From the NCBI RefSeq assembly GCF_009296315.1, contig NZ_WHLY01000002.1:3826501-3890500 (forward strand): a DNA stretch of 64,000 nucleotides. Reading direction: 5' to 3'. Every line of letters begins with the position of its first letter. Position 1 is the first letter of the stretch. The notes beneath the pieces were generated by a model, which was given only the letters and a program-made list of their open reading frames with translations, was not told the DNA's origin and made no database searches. The translations under genes and the position numbers were made by a program. Below are positions 52,727-61,539 of the stretch, piece by piece. The DNA is from Salmonirosea aquatica (GTDB lineage: Bacteria; Bacteroidota; Bacteroidia; Cytophagales; Spirosomataceae).

Positions 52727-53665
52727 TTAAGCGGTAGCTAGTACCCTGGGCCCGTCGCGATTGATGGCCGACACGTATATTTTGCTGTCGATTTCGGCTT
52801 CGGCAAATTTCTGCTGCATGGCTTTCCCTACACGCTCGGCAGTTTCGCGGCCCTTGCTCAGGGTGAACATCGATGGCCCTGCTCCCGAAATACTACAACC
52901 GAGCGCCCCCTGCGCGATGGCGGCCTGCTTCACTTCGTTGAATTCGGGTATCAGAATGGCCCGGATGGGCTCCACAATGACGTCCACCATGGAGCGGCTG
53001 ATCAGGTCGTAATCTTCCTGCATGAGTCCAGCGATGAGACCGGCGACGTTGCCCATTTGTGAAATCGCATTTTTTAAAGAAACCTCATTGCGCAGAATGA
53101 AGCGCGCGTCCTTGGTATTGACCTCAATGTCGGGATTGACCAGGGTACAGTAGAGATTCTCCGGTACTGTAATGCGGAATACATCCAGCGGCTGGTAGCT
53201 GCGAATCACCAGAAAACCACCCATGAGCGAAGGCCCTACATTGTCGGCGTGAGCCGACCCGCAGGCGATGCGCTCACCTTCCATAGCAAAGGGTAGCAAT
53301 TGCTGGCGCGTCAGCGGCTGGCCGAGTAATTCGTTAAGGGCGAAAATCCCCGCTACCGCACTGGCTGCGCTGGAGCCCATGCCACTGCCCAGGGGCATAT
53401 TCTTGTGCAAAATTACCTCACACCCGAAATCGAATATTTTGAGATGATCCAGCAAACGCAGCATGACGACCGTCACGGCGTTGCGGAGCGGGTCACGGGG
53501 CAGGCGGCCTTCGTCGCCCGTGATGTCGGCGATCACAATGCCCGGCTCGTCGCGGCGGTAGATCTCAACCACGTCGCCCGGCTCGTCCACGGCGAAACCG
53601 AAAATGTCAAATCCGCAGGCCACATTGGCGACAGTAGCGGGGGCGAAGGCTTTTATGTAGTTCAT
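52727..53665 (-). CDS. thrB: Homoserine kinase
   Basis: 312 residues from the ATG at 53663-53665 (MNYIKAFAPATVANVACGFD); the longer reading to 53704 is unlikely. It is a GHMP kinase: motif 1 APATVANVACGFDIFGFA, the ATP loop PLGSGMGSSAASAVAG and motif 3 GCSISGAGPSMFTLS. It phosphorylates homoserine in threonine synthesis. It is 121 bases after thrA and clearly in the same unit; thrC is not in the window next to it. Confidence 0.96.
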   Translation of the reverse strand: MNYIKAFAPATVANVACGFDIFGFAVDEPGDVVEIYRRDEPGIVIADITGDEGRLPRDPLRNAVTVVMLRLLDHLKIFDFGCEVILHKNMPLGSGMGSSAASAVAGIFALNELLGQPLTRQQLLPFAMEGERIACGSAHADNVGPSLMGGFLVIRSYQPLDVFRITVPENLYCTLVNPDIEVNTKDARFILRNEVSLKNAISQMGNVAGLIAGLMQEDYDLISRSMVDVIVEPIRAILIPEFNEVKQAAIAQGALGCSISGAGPSMFTLSKGRETAERVGKAMQQKFAEAEIDSKIYVSAINRDGPRVLATA

Positions 53666-53786
53666 GTTTTTAAGTGGCAAAGCTAGAGAGGCACTGAGGT
53701 ACAAAGTGGTAAAAAAATAGTGAGGGTGAGAACGCCTGGCTCATCAAGCAAAAGCCACTCTATGCCTTTGCCACTCTGCCACTTCT

Positions 53787-56246
53787 TCATCCCAAATAAC
53801 TACTAATACTCATAATGTCTGCAAAGACGCCCGAGGCGGTCACTTCGGCACCAGCTCCGGGGCCTTTTACTACCAGGGGCCGGTCCTTATACCGTTCGGT
53901 TGTGAACGATACGATATTGTCGCTGCCCGAGAGATTATAAAACGGATGCCTGGCATCGACCACCCGAAGCTGTACTGTAGCGTGGTTGTTGTCCAGCGTG
54001 GCGATGTAGCGCAGTACGCCCTGTTGGGCCTCTGCTTCGTTGAGCAGGTTTTCGAAATAATCATTGGAGCTTTCCAGTTCGGCAAAGAACGCTTCGACCG
54101 TAGGAGCCTGCAAGCAGTTTTCCGGCAACAGCGGCGTGATTTTCACTTCTTCCGGCTCCATAGGTACCCCCACCTCCCGCGCCAGGATCAGGATTTTGCG
54201 AGCCACATCGGTACCGCTGAGGTCGTCGCGTGGATCGGGTTCGGTGTATCCCTTGGCCTTGGCTTCGCGCACTACATCGGCAAAGCGTACCTGCGGACCG
54301 AACGTGTTGAAGATATACGAAAGGGTACCCGACAGAATTGCCTCGATTTTGATGAATTTATCACCGCTGTCCATCAAGCCCTGAATTGTGTTGATGATGG
54401 GTAGACCCGCCCCTACATTGGTTTCATAAAGAAACTTCACGCCGCGCTGTAAGGCGGTACGCTGAAGCCGCTGGTACTCGGCGTAGCGGCCCGAATTGGC
54501 TACCTTGTTGGGCGTCACGACCGAGATACTGGCATCCAGCAAGGTACCATAGTGCCTGACGATATCCTTATCGGAGGTACAGTCCACAAATACGCTGTTA
54601 GGTAGGTTGAGCTCGATAATACGCTGCACAAAAGCCGGAATACTGGTTTTGACCCCGTGGGCATCCAACTCGTCGCGCCAGTGGTCGGGGGCGATGCCAC
54701 TGGGTTCCAGCAACATTTTCCGGGTGTTGGAAAGCCCGACAATATTCAGTTTCAAAAGCCTTTCTCCGCTCAAGAAGGCCGATTGGCTGCGCACCTGTTC
54801 CAGTAGGGTACCCCCAATAAGACCCACGCCCACGATGAAAAGATTCAGTGAACGGGTTTCCGATAGAAAAAAAACACCGTGAATGGCATTAAGGGCTTTG
54901 GAAAGGTCATTCTTGGAAATAACCACCGAAATATTCAACTCCGAGGAGCCCTGCGCCGTGGCAATGATATTGATCCCGTTTTTGCCCAACACTGAAAACA
55001 AACGGCCCGATACCCCGGAGCTTTTCCGCATGCCCTCGCCCACAATGGCGATGATCGAAACGTTTTTTTCAATGGTGATACTATCGATATCCCCCATAGC
55101 CATTTCGGTCTCGAAGGCCTTTTCCAGAACCACCTGCGCGCGTTCGGCGTTGCGCGGGTCGATGGTGAAGCAGATCGAATGTTCCGACGAAGCCTGCGAG
55201 ATGAGGATCACGCTGATGTTATTATCCGATAAAGTCGTGAAAAGCCGGGCCGAAATACCCGCCACACCGATCATACCGCTACCCTGGATATTGACCAGCG
55301 CCATGTCGTCGATGGATGAGATGCCCGTAATAGCATATTCCTTGGAATTGGCGGCGCGGCTGACGAGGGTACCCTCAAAATCGGTGTTGAAGGTGTTCAG
55401 TACTTTCAGCGGAATGCTTTTGGCAAAAGCAGGCTGAAGGCTGGGCGGGTAAATAACCTTGGCCCCAAAGTGCGACAGTTCCATGGCCTCAGCGTACGAA
55501 ATGGATGGTATCGTAAACGCATTGGGTACCTTGCGCGGATCGGCAGTCATCATACCGTCCACATCCGACCATATTTCGATCACCTGCGCATCGAGGGCTG
55601 CTCCGAAAATGGAGGCCGTGTAGTCCGAGCCGCCGCGCCCCAGCGTCGTGGTGATGCCCTCGGGCGTGGCGCCAATAAAACCCGTGATGCATTGCAAGGC
55701 GGAGGTTTTGGCGAAGTGTTCGAGGATCAGCCGGTTAGTGACCGGAAAGTCTACCTCGGCCATCCCAAAGTGGGCGTTGGTACGTACCAGCTGCCGCGCA
55801 TCGCAGAATTCCGCCTTTAGATTCCTGTTTTTGAGGGCTTCGGTGATGATTACGGTTGACAGCCGCTCGCCGAAACTCATGATCAGGTCCAGGGTACGGT
55901 CGGTCAGTTCCCGAATCAGCGACACGCCCCTTAGGATGTCTTCCAGTTCGTTGAACAGACCTTTGATGGCCGCAAACGTACTGCTTTGCTGCTTGACATT
56001 GATGAGCCCGCGAATGGTGGCAAAGTGCCTTTCTTCGACCACTTTCAGCAGTTCAAAGTACTCCTGGTTTCCCGCAGCAGCCATGCGGCCAATCTCGATC
56101 AGTCGGTTGGTGGCTCCGCCCATGGCCGAGAACACCACCGCGGTGCGCTCGCCCTTTGAAATGCTTTTTTCCAGGATTTGGATGACCTGCTTAATACTGT
56201 CAACCGAACCTACCGACGTGCCGCCGAACTTAAGAACTTTCATCAA
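53787..56246 (-). CDS. thrA: Bifunctional aspartokinase / homoserine dehydrogenase I
   Basis: 819 residues, the usual fused enzyme (E. coli ThrA 820). The aspartokinase half starts VLKFGGTSVGSVDSIKQV and includes GFIGATPEGITTTLGRGGSD. Two ACT regulatory repeats lie near 310-460 (VNIQGSGMIGVAGI, SIIAIVGEGM). The homoserine dehydrogenase half starts about 465 (LNLFIVGVGLIGGTLLEQV), with YETNVGAGLPIINTIQGL and the catalytic YTEPDPRDDLSGTDVARK. It controls entry into threonine/methionine synthesis and is probably threonine-inhibited. It heads the thrA-thrB operon and is transcribed divergently from a tRNA-Thr locus. Confidence 0.97.
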   Translation of the reverse strand: MMKVLKFGGTSVGSVDSIKQVIQILEKSISKGERTAVVFSAMGGATNRLIEIGRMAAAGNQEYFELLKVVEERHFATIRGLINVKQQSSTFAAIKGLFNELEDILRGVSLIRELTDRTLDLIMSFGERLSTVIITEALKNRNLKAEFCDARQLVRTNAHFGMAEVDFPVTNRLILEHFAKTSALQCITGFIGATPEGITTTLGRGGSDYTASIFGAALDAQVIEIWSDVDGMMTADPRKVPNAFTIPSISYAEAMELSHFGAKVIYPPSLQPAFAKSIPLKVLNTFNTDFEGTLVSRAANSKEYAITGISSIDDMALVNIQGSGMIGVAGISARLFTTLSDNNISVILISQASSEHSICFTIDPRNAERAQVVLEKAFETEMAMGDIDSITIEKNVSIIAIVGEGMRKSSGVSGRLFSVLGKNGINIIATAQGSSELNISVVISKNDLSKALNAIHGVFFLSETRSLNLFIVGVGLIGGTLLEQVRSQSAFLSGERLLKLNIVGLSNTRKMLLEPSGIAPDHWRDELDAHGVKTSIPAFVQRIIELNLPNSVFVDCTSDKDIVRHYGTLLDASISVVTPNKVANSGRYAEYQRLQRTALQRGVKFLYETNVGAGLPIINTIQGLMDSGDKFIKIEAILSGTLSYIFNTFGPQVRFADVVREAKAKGYTEPDPRDDLSGTDVARKILILAREVGVPMEPEEVKITPLLPENCLQAPTVEAFFAELESSNDYFENLLNEAEAQQGVLRYIATLDNNHATVQLRVVDARHPFYNLSGSDNIVSFTTERYKDRPLVVKGPGAGAEVTASGVFADIMSISSYLG

Positions 56247-56364
56247 TTAGGAAAATATGGAATACCGGATAAGAAAGTTGAAGGCTTCAGGAAATACGAT
56301 TATTGGGTACTTCGTACGTTGAACTATGACCAGCCTTTCGCTCTCGACTCTTCTTTAAATTGCG

Positions 56365-56372
56365 CAAATATA
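56365..56372 (-). promoter_or_regulatory. Candidate thrA -7 element
   Basis: TATATTTG on the minus strand matches TAnnTTTG exactly. Transcription would start near 56358 and leave a leader of about 110 bases before thrA. No good TTG -33 box is present at the usual spacing. The leader has no threonine-rich short ORF and no clear attenuator. Confidence 0.45.
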
Positions 56373-56458
56373 GTAAAAGGCGTTCCGGCTGCGTGGCTTT
56401 AGCCTAAAAATTGGCGTGATTGTGCGCAGGGTACTCTCAATTTGGCCGAAGATTTTAT

Positions 56459-56487
56459 TTTGAATAATTTTTTGATTCGTATATTTG
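56459..56487 (+). promoter_or_regulatory. Promoter for the tRNA-Thr locus
   Basis: TTTG at 56459-56462 and TATATTTG at 56480-56487, 17 bases apart, match the Bacteroidota promoter closely. The predicted start, near 56494, lies directly in front of the first tRNA-like unit at 56498, so one transcript would carry both tRNA-like units and the true tRNA. Confidence 0.65.
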
Positions 56488-56497
56488 CACCCCATCC

Positions 56498-56574
56498 GCC
56501 GCCTTAGCTGCGCTGCGGTTCGTCGCACGATAGAGGGGCGCATTCGTGATGCGTAGGGTGGGGAAACAACATAC
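56498..56574 (+). pseudogene. tRNA-Thr-like 5' unit A
   Basis: The first of two tandem units that copy the 5' part of the tRNA at 56648. It has the sequence of the acceptor 5' strand in altered form (GCCGCCT), TTAGCTG, an enlarged D loop holding TGCGGTTCGTCGCA (a 4-bp hairpin), and GAGG. An almost intact anticodon arm follows (CGCATTCGTGATGCG, anticodon CGT). Instead of a T arm and acceptor 3' strand it ends GGGGAAACAACATAC. It cannot be a working tRNA. Confidence 0.7.
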
Positions 56575-56647
56575 TCCTCCTTAGCTCAGCTGCGGTTCGT
56601 CGCACGATAGAGCGGTGGATTCGTAGTGTGCAGGTGGAAAAACATAC
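56575..56647 (+). pseudogene. tRNA-Thr-like 5' unit B
   Basis: The second tandem unit, 73 bases, directly joined to unit A and to the true tRNA. It has acceptor-like TCCTCCT, TA, an intact D-stem GCTC/GAGC around an enlarged 22-base loop containing the same TGCGGTTCGTCGCA hairpin, and an anticodon region GATTCGTAGTG whose stem is degraded. It ends GGTGGAAAAACATAC in place of the T arm. AACATAC precedes both unit B and the true tRNA. Confidence 0.7.
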
Positions 56648-56720
<73 letters not shown>

Positions 56721-56728
56721 CATCACAA

Positions 56729-56767
56729 AACAAGCCCGCTGAGGATCATTATCCGGCGGGCTTGTTT
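56729..56767. terminator. Terminator after tRNA-Thr
   Basis: An 11-bp outer stem (AACAAGCCCGC at 56729-56739 with GCGGGCTTGTT at 56756-56766) with an inner GGAT/ATCC pairing. It lies nine bases after the tRNA and also just after the GNAT stop codon on the minus strand, so it can act both ways. Confidence 0.8.
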
Positions 56768-56782
56768 CGTTTCATTACTTTT

Positions 56783-57316
56783 TCAAAGCGGCTTCCATAC
56801 TCTGTATACGCAGAGCTGCATATCCTGCCAGGGGGAAATTTTCTCAAACACCAGCCCGTTTTTTTCGGCAACCCGGATGGATTTCATATTACCGGGCGAG
56901 ATCGTGGAAATGACCGATTCTACCAAATTATTTTGGAAAGCGTAGTCGATGAAAAGCCGGGCAGCTTCGGCAGCATAGCCCCGGCCCCAGTATTTTTTGA
57001 GGATACTGTACCCTACCTCAAGCTCAGGAATGCCGTCGATTTCCTTGGCCAGTAACCCACATTGTCCGATCAGAGAACCCGTCTTCTTTTCGATCAAGGC
57101 TTGCATGCCGTACTGTTGGTTGACGTAGCGCGTGGTTTGTCTCCCGATCCACTCAATGGCGCTGGCTTCGTGGGTCATGTTTTTGTAGACAGGAAAGAAT
57201 TCAATGGCTTCCGGATCTTTGAAAAATTCGGTCCACAGCAGCACATCAGCTTCGGTAAGGTAGCGGGTAATGAGCCGGTCGGTTTCGAGACCTTCGGGGT
57301 AGTAGTAGGTTGTCAT
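56783..57316 (-). CDS. GNAT family N-acetyltransferase (RimJ/RimL-like)
   Basis: 177 residues. The start LETDRLITRYLTEADVLLWT is the usual RimJ/RimL N-terminus. The acetyl-CoA motif A is in ELEVGYSILKKYWGRGYAAE, and motif B is in NMKSIRVAEKNGLVFEK. It acetylates an amine on a protein N-terminus or small molecule; the target cannot be told. Its ATG overlaps the stop of the GIY-YIG gene upstream by four bases (ATGA), so the two are translationally coupled. Confidence 0.92.
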   Translation of the reverse strand: MTTYYYPEGLETDRLITRYLTEADVLLWTEFFKDPEAIEFFPVYKNMTHEASAIEWIGRQTTRYVNQQYGMQALIEKKTGSLIGQCGLLAKEIDGIPELEVGYSILKKYWGRGYAAEAARLFIDYAFQNNLVESVISTISPGNMKSIRVAEKNGLVFEKISPWQDMQLCVYRVWKPL

Positions 57317-58212
57317 TGTTCGTAGGTCTCTATTGAAACTGTATTTGAAGTGAGTAGTTTGTCTTCTGATTCATAACTTTTTAAAGTCTTTCCACCGGGT
57401 AATTTCCATTCCACAAGCCCATTCGCACTCCGGCCCATAACAAGGGCAGCTGCTGTGGATGCGCTATTGAAAATATAGTCATCTACTAATATCAAATCAC
57501 CTCCATTCATTTGAATAATGCCCTCATCAACAAGGCGTTGTCTAAGCTTGCTCATGTATGGCGGAAAGGAAGCAACCGTGGTAGTAGCAATTTTTGAACC
57601 CTTAAACACGACGAATCCCTCAGATGTAGGCTCTCCCTGGGCATTGGCACCCCTGGATGCATTTATATTAAAAATATCCTGTAGAGTCTTTAACCTCGAT
57701 TTGTATTCCCGCTTTTCTTCAAAAACTTTGTGTCCCAGGGTATTAATCAGGAGTTTGATATTCTCTAGAAACTCTTCCATCTCGGCGCGATCAGACTCTG
57801 AAATCGAAGACTGGGTAGGCGTTACGGTATTCTCGATTTTATATCTTTTCGCAATATGAGCTATTTCAAAGAGCCTATTCTCCAGGTACTTTATGTGGGC
57901 CTTGTTCAGATTGTCATCCTTGCTCACAAAAACGATTGCTTCATTCCAGAAGTCTTTCTGAGTAATATGTTGATTTAGGCGCTTTAAAATGTTTTCCGCT
58001 TCTCCAATATATACTCTTTCATATCCTTCATCATCTCTACCCAAAAGCAAATAAATGCCTGTATTAATCAAATCGGGCCGATCAACGCAATCCTTTACTT
58101 TTATTCTGGGAATCTTGTAAGCTTTTCCTGTCCAATTAGATAGCTCGCATGTCATGCGGCCGTTAGGATCGCCGTCTATGAGAAATATTTTGATTGTCTT
58201 CCCGAATTTCAT
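57313..58212 (-). CDS. GIY-YIG nuclease-domain protein with DUF4357
   Basis: 299 residues from the ATG at 58210-58212 (MKFGKTIKIFLIDGDPNGRM); the longer open frame to 58389 runs antiparallel through unrelated sequence. The GIY-YIG domain is at about 55-130 (NTGIYLLLGRDDEGYERVYI, then GEAENILKRLNQH). Residues 180-225 look coiled, and DUF4357 closes the protein (SANGLVEWKLPGGKTLKSYE). The base composition is visibly more AT-rich than its neighbours, which suggests transfer. Such proteins are found near restriction-modification or defence genes, but none is here; the only partner is the GNAT gene. Confidence 0.88.
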   Translation of the reverse strand: MKFGKTIKIFLIDGDPNGRMTCELSNWTGKAYKIPRIKVKDCVDRPDLINTGIYLLLGRDDEGYERVYIGEAENILKRLNQHITQKDFWNEAIVFVSKDDNLNKAHIKYLENRLFEIAHIAKRYKIENTVTPTQSSISESDRAEMEEFLENIKLLINTLGHKVFEEKREYKSRLKTLQDIFNINASRGANAQGEPTSEGFVVFKGSKIATTTVASFPPYMSKLRQRLVDEGIIQMNGGDLILVDDYIFNSASTAAALVMGRSANGLVEWKLPGGKTLKSYESEDKLLTSNTVSIETYEQ

Positions 58213-58258
58213 TTGTTCAAAAGTAGGTGAAGGATATTTTTTGAGATAAGTAGTTCTG

Positions 58259-60775
58259 CTAGTACATGAGCCGCACGGGCCCCAGCAGTCCCGAAGGCAT
58301 CGGCTCCCACTTGCTGATATCGAGCTTCTTGTAAGTAATATCCACGATATTGGCGTCGTAAAACTTCTTCCATTCCGGAGCCTGCGCATCGCGGAGCCGC
58401 ATGTAGTTGGCCGACAGGTTGGTTACCTCCACTTCCAGCGTGTTTTTTTCGGGCTGCAAGGTACCTGGGGGTACCTTAAGCTGGAACGGAATGCTCCACG
58501 CTACACCGATAGGCTTTCCGTTGATGGTGACCGAAGCCACTTCCCGTACATCGCCCAGATCGAGGATCAACTCTTTCCGGGAAGCTACTTCGGCAGGTAC
58601 CTCAAACGACAGCGAGTAGCGGGCTTTTCCCGAAAAGTAACTCGCTGAATCGGAGAAGGTAGTCCAGGATTGCAGGGTAGCCACCGACGTCTTTTCGGGT
58701 AGAGAAGGCATACCTTTCAGGAACGTCACATCCCAGGTACCTGTGATCGGTAGCGACTGGGTAGGCGTATGGGCCACTGCGTCAGTCGATGGTTTTTCCA
58801 CCGATTTCAGAAAACAGGATTGACCGGGGAGCAGGGATAAGAACAGTTCCGTCTTACCATTTTGTTGTCGCGTGGGTAATGGGGTACCTTCGCCCGTCAT
58901 CGGATCATAGCGCTGGAAGTACCTGCCCCGCTCGGTGGTGAGCCAGCCGGAACTAAACTGATCTCCCACATTCGCCACAAAGTATAGCGGTTTATTCTCG
59001 TACGTTTTTCGGATAAAGGTCAGTCCTTGGGCCGCCATGGCTTCGGGCCGGACGCCGTTCGCGGCCAGGGTACCTTCCCAGTCGGAAGCTACGGTAACGG
59101 TTTTGTTTTTCGTAAGCTGGTCCACTGATTTGGTAAATTCAGCCTGCCGCTGGGCGTGGTTGGCAAAGCCTGCTACCTGCGAGGGTACCTTTTGCTCAAA
59201 AATGATTTTGGCTCCGGCCTTAGCTAGTCGTTGCAATTCCGCCAAGGTTGCCGCAGGCAGGTAGGTACTGGCCGGAATCAGGATGGTTTTGTAGGTACTA
59301 CTACCCGAATTCAGACCGCCATTTTTATCTACTTTCAAGCGGGTAAGCTGGTCGTCCGATACAAAATCGAAGGTATAGCCTCGCTGCCATAGCTTTTCGC
59401 TCAGTTGGCCGAAGGGTAGCTTGAGGAGCCAGCGATCGACGTGATGGACTTCCAGCAAATGAATGCCTCCACCCGAATGCCCCGGTTCGGCCCACAGGTC
59501 ATGGATGGGAAAGTACACCAGTATGTCGTTGTCGGGACGGCTGTTTTGGAGGAGTTTCTGCGAGTTTTCCACGTAGCGGTTCAGCAATGGAAAATGCTCG
59601 GCAAAGTGCGAGGTAGGACCAAAATTAGTGGAGGCATAAAACAGCCAGCCCGGATACGACTCGGCGGGTGGCGAGTAGGTGGTACCGTGGTAAAAAATAT
59701 GGTTGATACCCGCCGTAAATAATTCGTCAATCTGCGGCTTTACCTGCGACAGCGAAACTTTAAAGTGATTGGCGAGCCAAGTACCTGTTTCGGAACTCAC
59801 CAGCGGTTTGCCCGAAAAATGCGCCGCCGACGAGGCAAACTTCATCGCCAGCGGATTGGGCGTGCCGAATTGCTGGATCGAATAATCAGGATCGATGCGC
59901 AGGCCGGGAATGGGAAAGCGGCTGGTGCCGAACGACTCGGTTTCGGGGATGCTGGCTTCGTCGTACAGATCGAGCAGGTTGCCGGGCGAGCCGTGCGCCT
60001 GGTAACGGGTTTCGTAGCCGTTCTTCTTGCTCCACTGCGTCCATGGCCGGGTGTAGCGCTCTCGCAGTAGTTCTGATAGGGTTTGCAGGTAGTCGATGCG
60101 TACCAGTTGAGCGGGTACGTTGGCGGTGGTATCTTGCAGAAGAGTCAGCTGGTCCATCAGGTCATAACCCCGGCGCTTGCGGAATTCTTCCCGAAAGTTG
60201 GTGGTCCAGTTGGCTCCGTAAGCTTCGTAGGAGTCGTTGTACATGCCGCGCGGACGGTCGGCAATGGTATTCAGCGTCGTGTCGAACCACATCAGGTAGG
60301 TACCCATAGCCGTGGGGTGAAACGGGTCGAGCACAAAGCCCTCGCCGCCCGGCGCAGCGCGCTTTACCTTTTGCCGGGTAGGGGCTACCTGTATTTGCCC
60401 ATCTTTCACGGTCATGGCTTTGGCGGCCATCTCGGGCGTGACGGTAGGGCCACCGAAGGGCCAGCCCGTACCCGTGGTCATGTCCACGCCCAAGCCCAGC
60501 CGCTTACCTTCCAGCACGGTATAGTCCAGCAAGTGGAGCCATTCTTTGGACAAGAACGGCACAAACTCTTTCTCGTAGCCTTTTACCCCGTAAATGGGGC
60601 TGATGTGCACACCACCCAGTCCGGCTTTTTTAAAGCCTTCCAGTTGGGCCGTGATGTCGCGCTCGTTGGCGGCGCTGCCCATCCACCACCAGAAAGTCCA
60701 GGGTTTGGCCGTGGAGGGAGTTTGGGCATGGGCTACACCGGCCAACAGAAGGAGTAGTAGAAGTAGTTTTTTCAT
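58259..60775 (-). CDS. Exported glycoside hydrolase, GH106 (alpha-L-rhamnosidase)-like
   Basis: 838 residues with a signal peptide (MKKLLLLLLLLAGVAHAQ). The opening of the catalytic barrel, PWTFWWWMGSAANERDITAQ then GFKKAGLGGVHISPIYG, is typical of GH106-related enzymes. Further segments are GMYNDSYEAYGANWTTNFRE and ETESFGTSRFP. A galactose-binding-like beta domain closes the protein (LILDLGDVREVASVTINGKP). It is shorter than classical GH106 proteins (usually about 1,100), so an internal or terminal accessory domain is missing. It probably removes rhamnose from glycans in the periplasm. No glycan-locus genes adjoin it. Confidence 0.8.
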   Translation of the reverse strand: MKKLLLLLLLLAGVAHAQTPSTAKPWTFWWWMGSAANERDITAQLEGFKKAGLGGVHISPIYGVKGYEKEFVPFLSKEWLHLLDYTVLEGKRLGLGVDMTTGTGWPFGGPTVTPEMAAKAMTVKDGQIQVAPTRQKVKRAAPGGEGFVLDPFHPTAMGTYLMWFDTTLNTIADRPRGMYNDSYEAYGANWTTNFREEFRKRRGYDLMDQLTLLQDTTANVPAQLVRIDYLQTLSELLRERYTRPWTQWSKKNGYETRYQAHGSPGNLLDLYDEASIPETESFGTSRFPIPGLRIDPDYSIQQFGTPNPLAMKFASSAAHFSGKPLVSSETGTWLANHFKVSLSQVKPQIDELFTAGINHIFYHGTTYSPPAESYPGWLFYASTNFGPTSHFAEHFPLLNRYVENSQKLLQNSRPDNDILVYFPIHDLWAEPGHSGGGIHLLEVHHVDRWLLKLPFGQLSEKLWQRGYTFDFVSDDQLTRLKVDKNGGLNSGSSTYKTILIPASTYLPAATLAELQRLAKAGAKIIFEQKVPSQVAGFANHAQRQAEFTKSVDQLTKNKTVTVASDWEGTLAANGVRPEAMAAQGLTFIRKTYENKPLYFVANVGDQFSSGWLTTERGRYFQRYDPMTGEGTPLPTRQQNGKTELFLSLLPGQSCFLKSVEKPSTDAVAHTPTQSLPITGTWDVTFLKGMPSLPEKTSVATLQSWTTFSDSASYFSGKARYSLSFEVPAEVASRKELILDLGDVREVASVTINGKPIGVAWSIPFQLKVPPGTLQPEKNTLEVEVTNLSANYMRLRDAQAPEWKKFYDANIVDITYKKLDISKWEPMPSGLLGPVRLMY

Positions 60776-60934
60776 GGGATATAGGGTACTTGTTTCAGTA
60801 TGTAAGAAGCAGGACGACCAATACTACGGTTGTTATCCGATTTTTTTATAATACTATTGCTTCGGGTACAGGACAGAATGGACTTTCTCCGATGCATCCA
60901 GCCAGTACTTTCACTCCTAAAATTACCGATTCCC

Positions 60935-61405
60935 ATGACGCAATCTGACTCTCCGCTGAACCTCCAAGCCCTGGAAGGTACCTGGTACATTCACTTTTCG
61001 GACTTCCCGATGTGGCTCAAAGGCGATAAGCAGTACCCAACCTTCACCTACACCATCAGGCGCAGAAAGGGGGTGGTGGGTTTGAAAGACGAAGTAAGGT
61101 ATTTGAAAAATAACAAAGCGAAAAGCATCAACGGGTTCGATGTACCTGTCGGGGCCGGTCACGAGTCGTTTGTATGGCGGGGCGATGGTCTGCTGGCTTT
61201 GCTGAAAAGCAAATGGGATATCGTTTACCTCGATCCGGCGGGTACTTGGGCCATCATTCATTTTGAGAAAACCCTTTTTACCCCTGAGGGCTACGATGTG
61301 ATGGCCCGCAACGGGCAATTGAGTGAAAAAGTACGGCAGGAGATTCAAGAAAAGCTTTCAGAACTGGGCCTGCTTTCCCGGATGAAGGCCATTGCGCAGA
61401 AGTAA
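60935..61405 (+). CDS. Conserved protein, lipocalin-like start, unknown function
   Basis: 156 residues from the ATG at 60935 (MTQSDSPLNLQALEGTWYIH); an open frame upstream to 60830 adds a hydrophobic stretch and is less likely. The motif LEGTWYIHFSDFPMWLKGD and the following strands recall lipocalin-type barrels (GxW). The C-terminal 30 residues are helical (LSEKVRQEIQEKLSELGLL). There is no signal peptide with this start. It is divergent from the GH106-like gene. No function can be given. Confidence 0.65.
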   Translation: MTQSDSPLNLQALEGTWYIHFSDFPMWLKGDKQYPTFTYTIRRRKGVVGLKDEVRYLKNNKAKSINGFDVPVGAGHESFVWRGDGLLALLKSKWDIVYLDPAGTWAIIHFEKTLFTPEGYDVMARNGQLSEKVRQEIQEKLSELGLLSRMKAIAQK

Positions 61406-61539
61406 AGGATGTGCAGGAAAATTTATTTTCAATCTGTTTCAACCACTGCGCTGATTTGTGAATCTATATGAAAGATTCTTGTATATTGTCAAGGATTTCA
61501 TAGGATTCTCATTTGTTTCACTTCATCATTTCAGAAATC

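Noticed and set aside
56498-56647. Units A and B as functional tRNA genes
   Set aside because: Both lack a T arm and 3' acceptor strand; unit B also has a broken anticodon stem.
56498-56647. T-box or tRNA-mimic leader for thrA
   Set aside because: The units are on the strand opposite to thrA and upstream of its promoter, so they are not in the thrA transcript.
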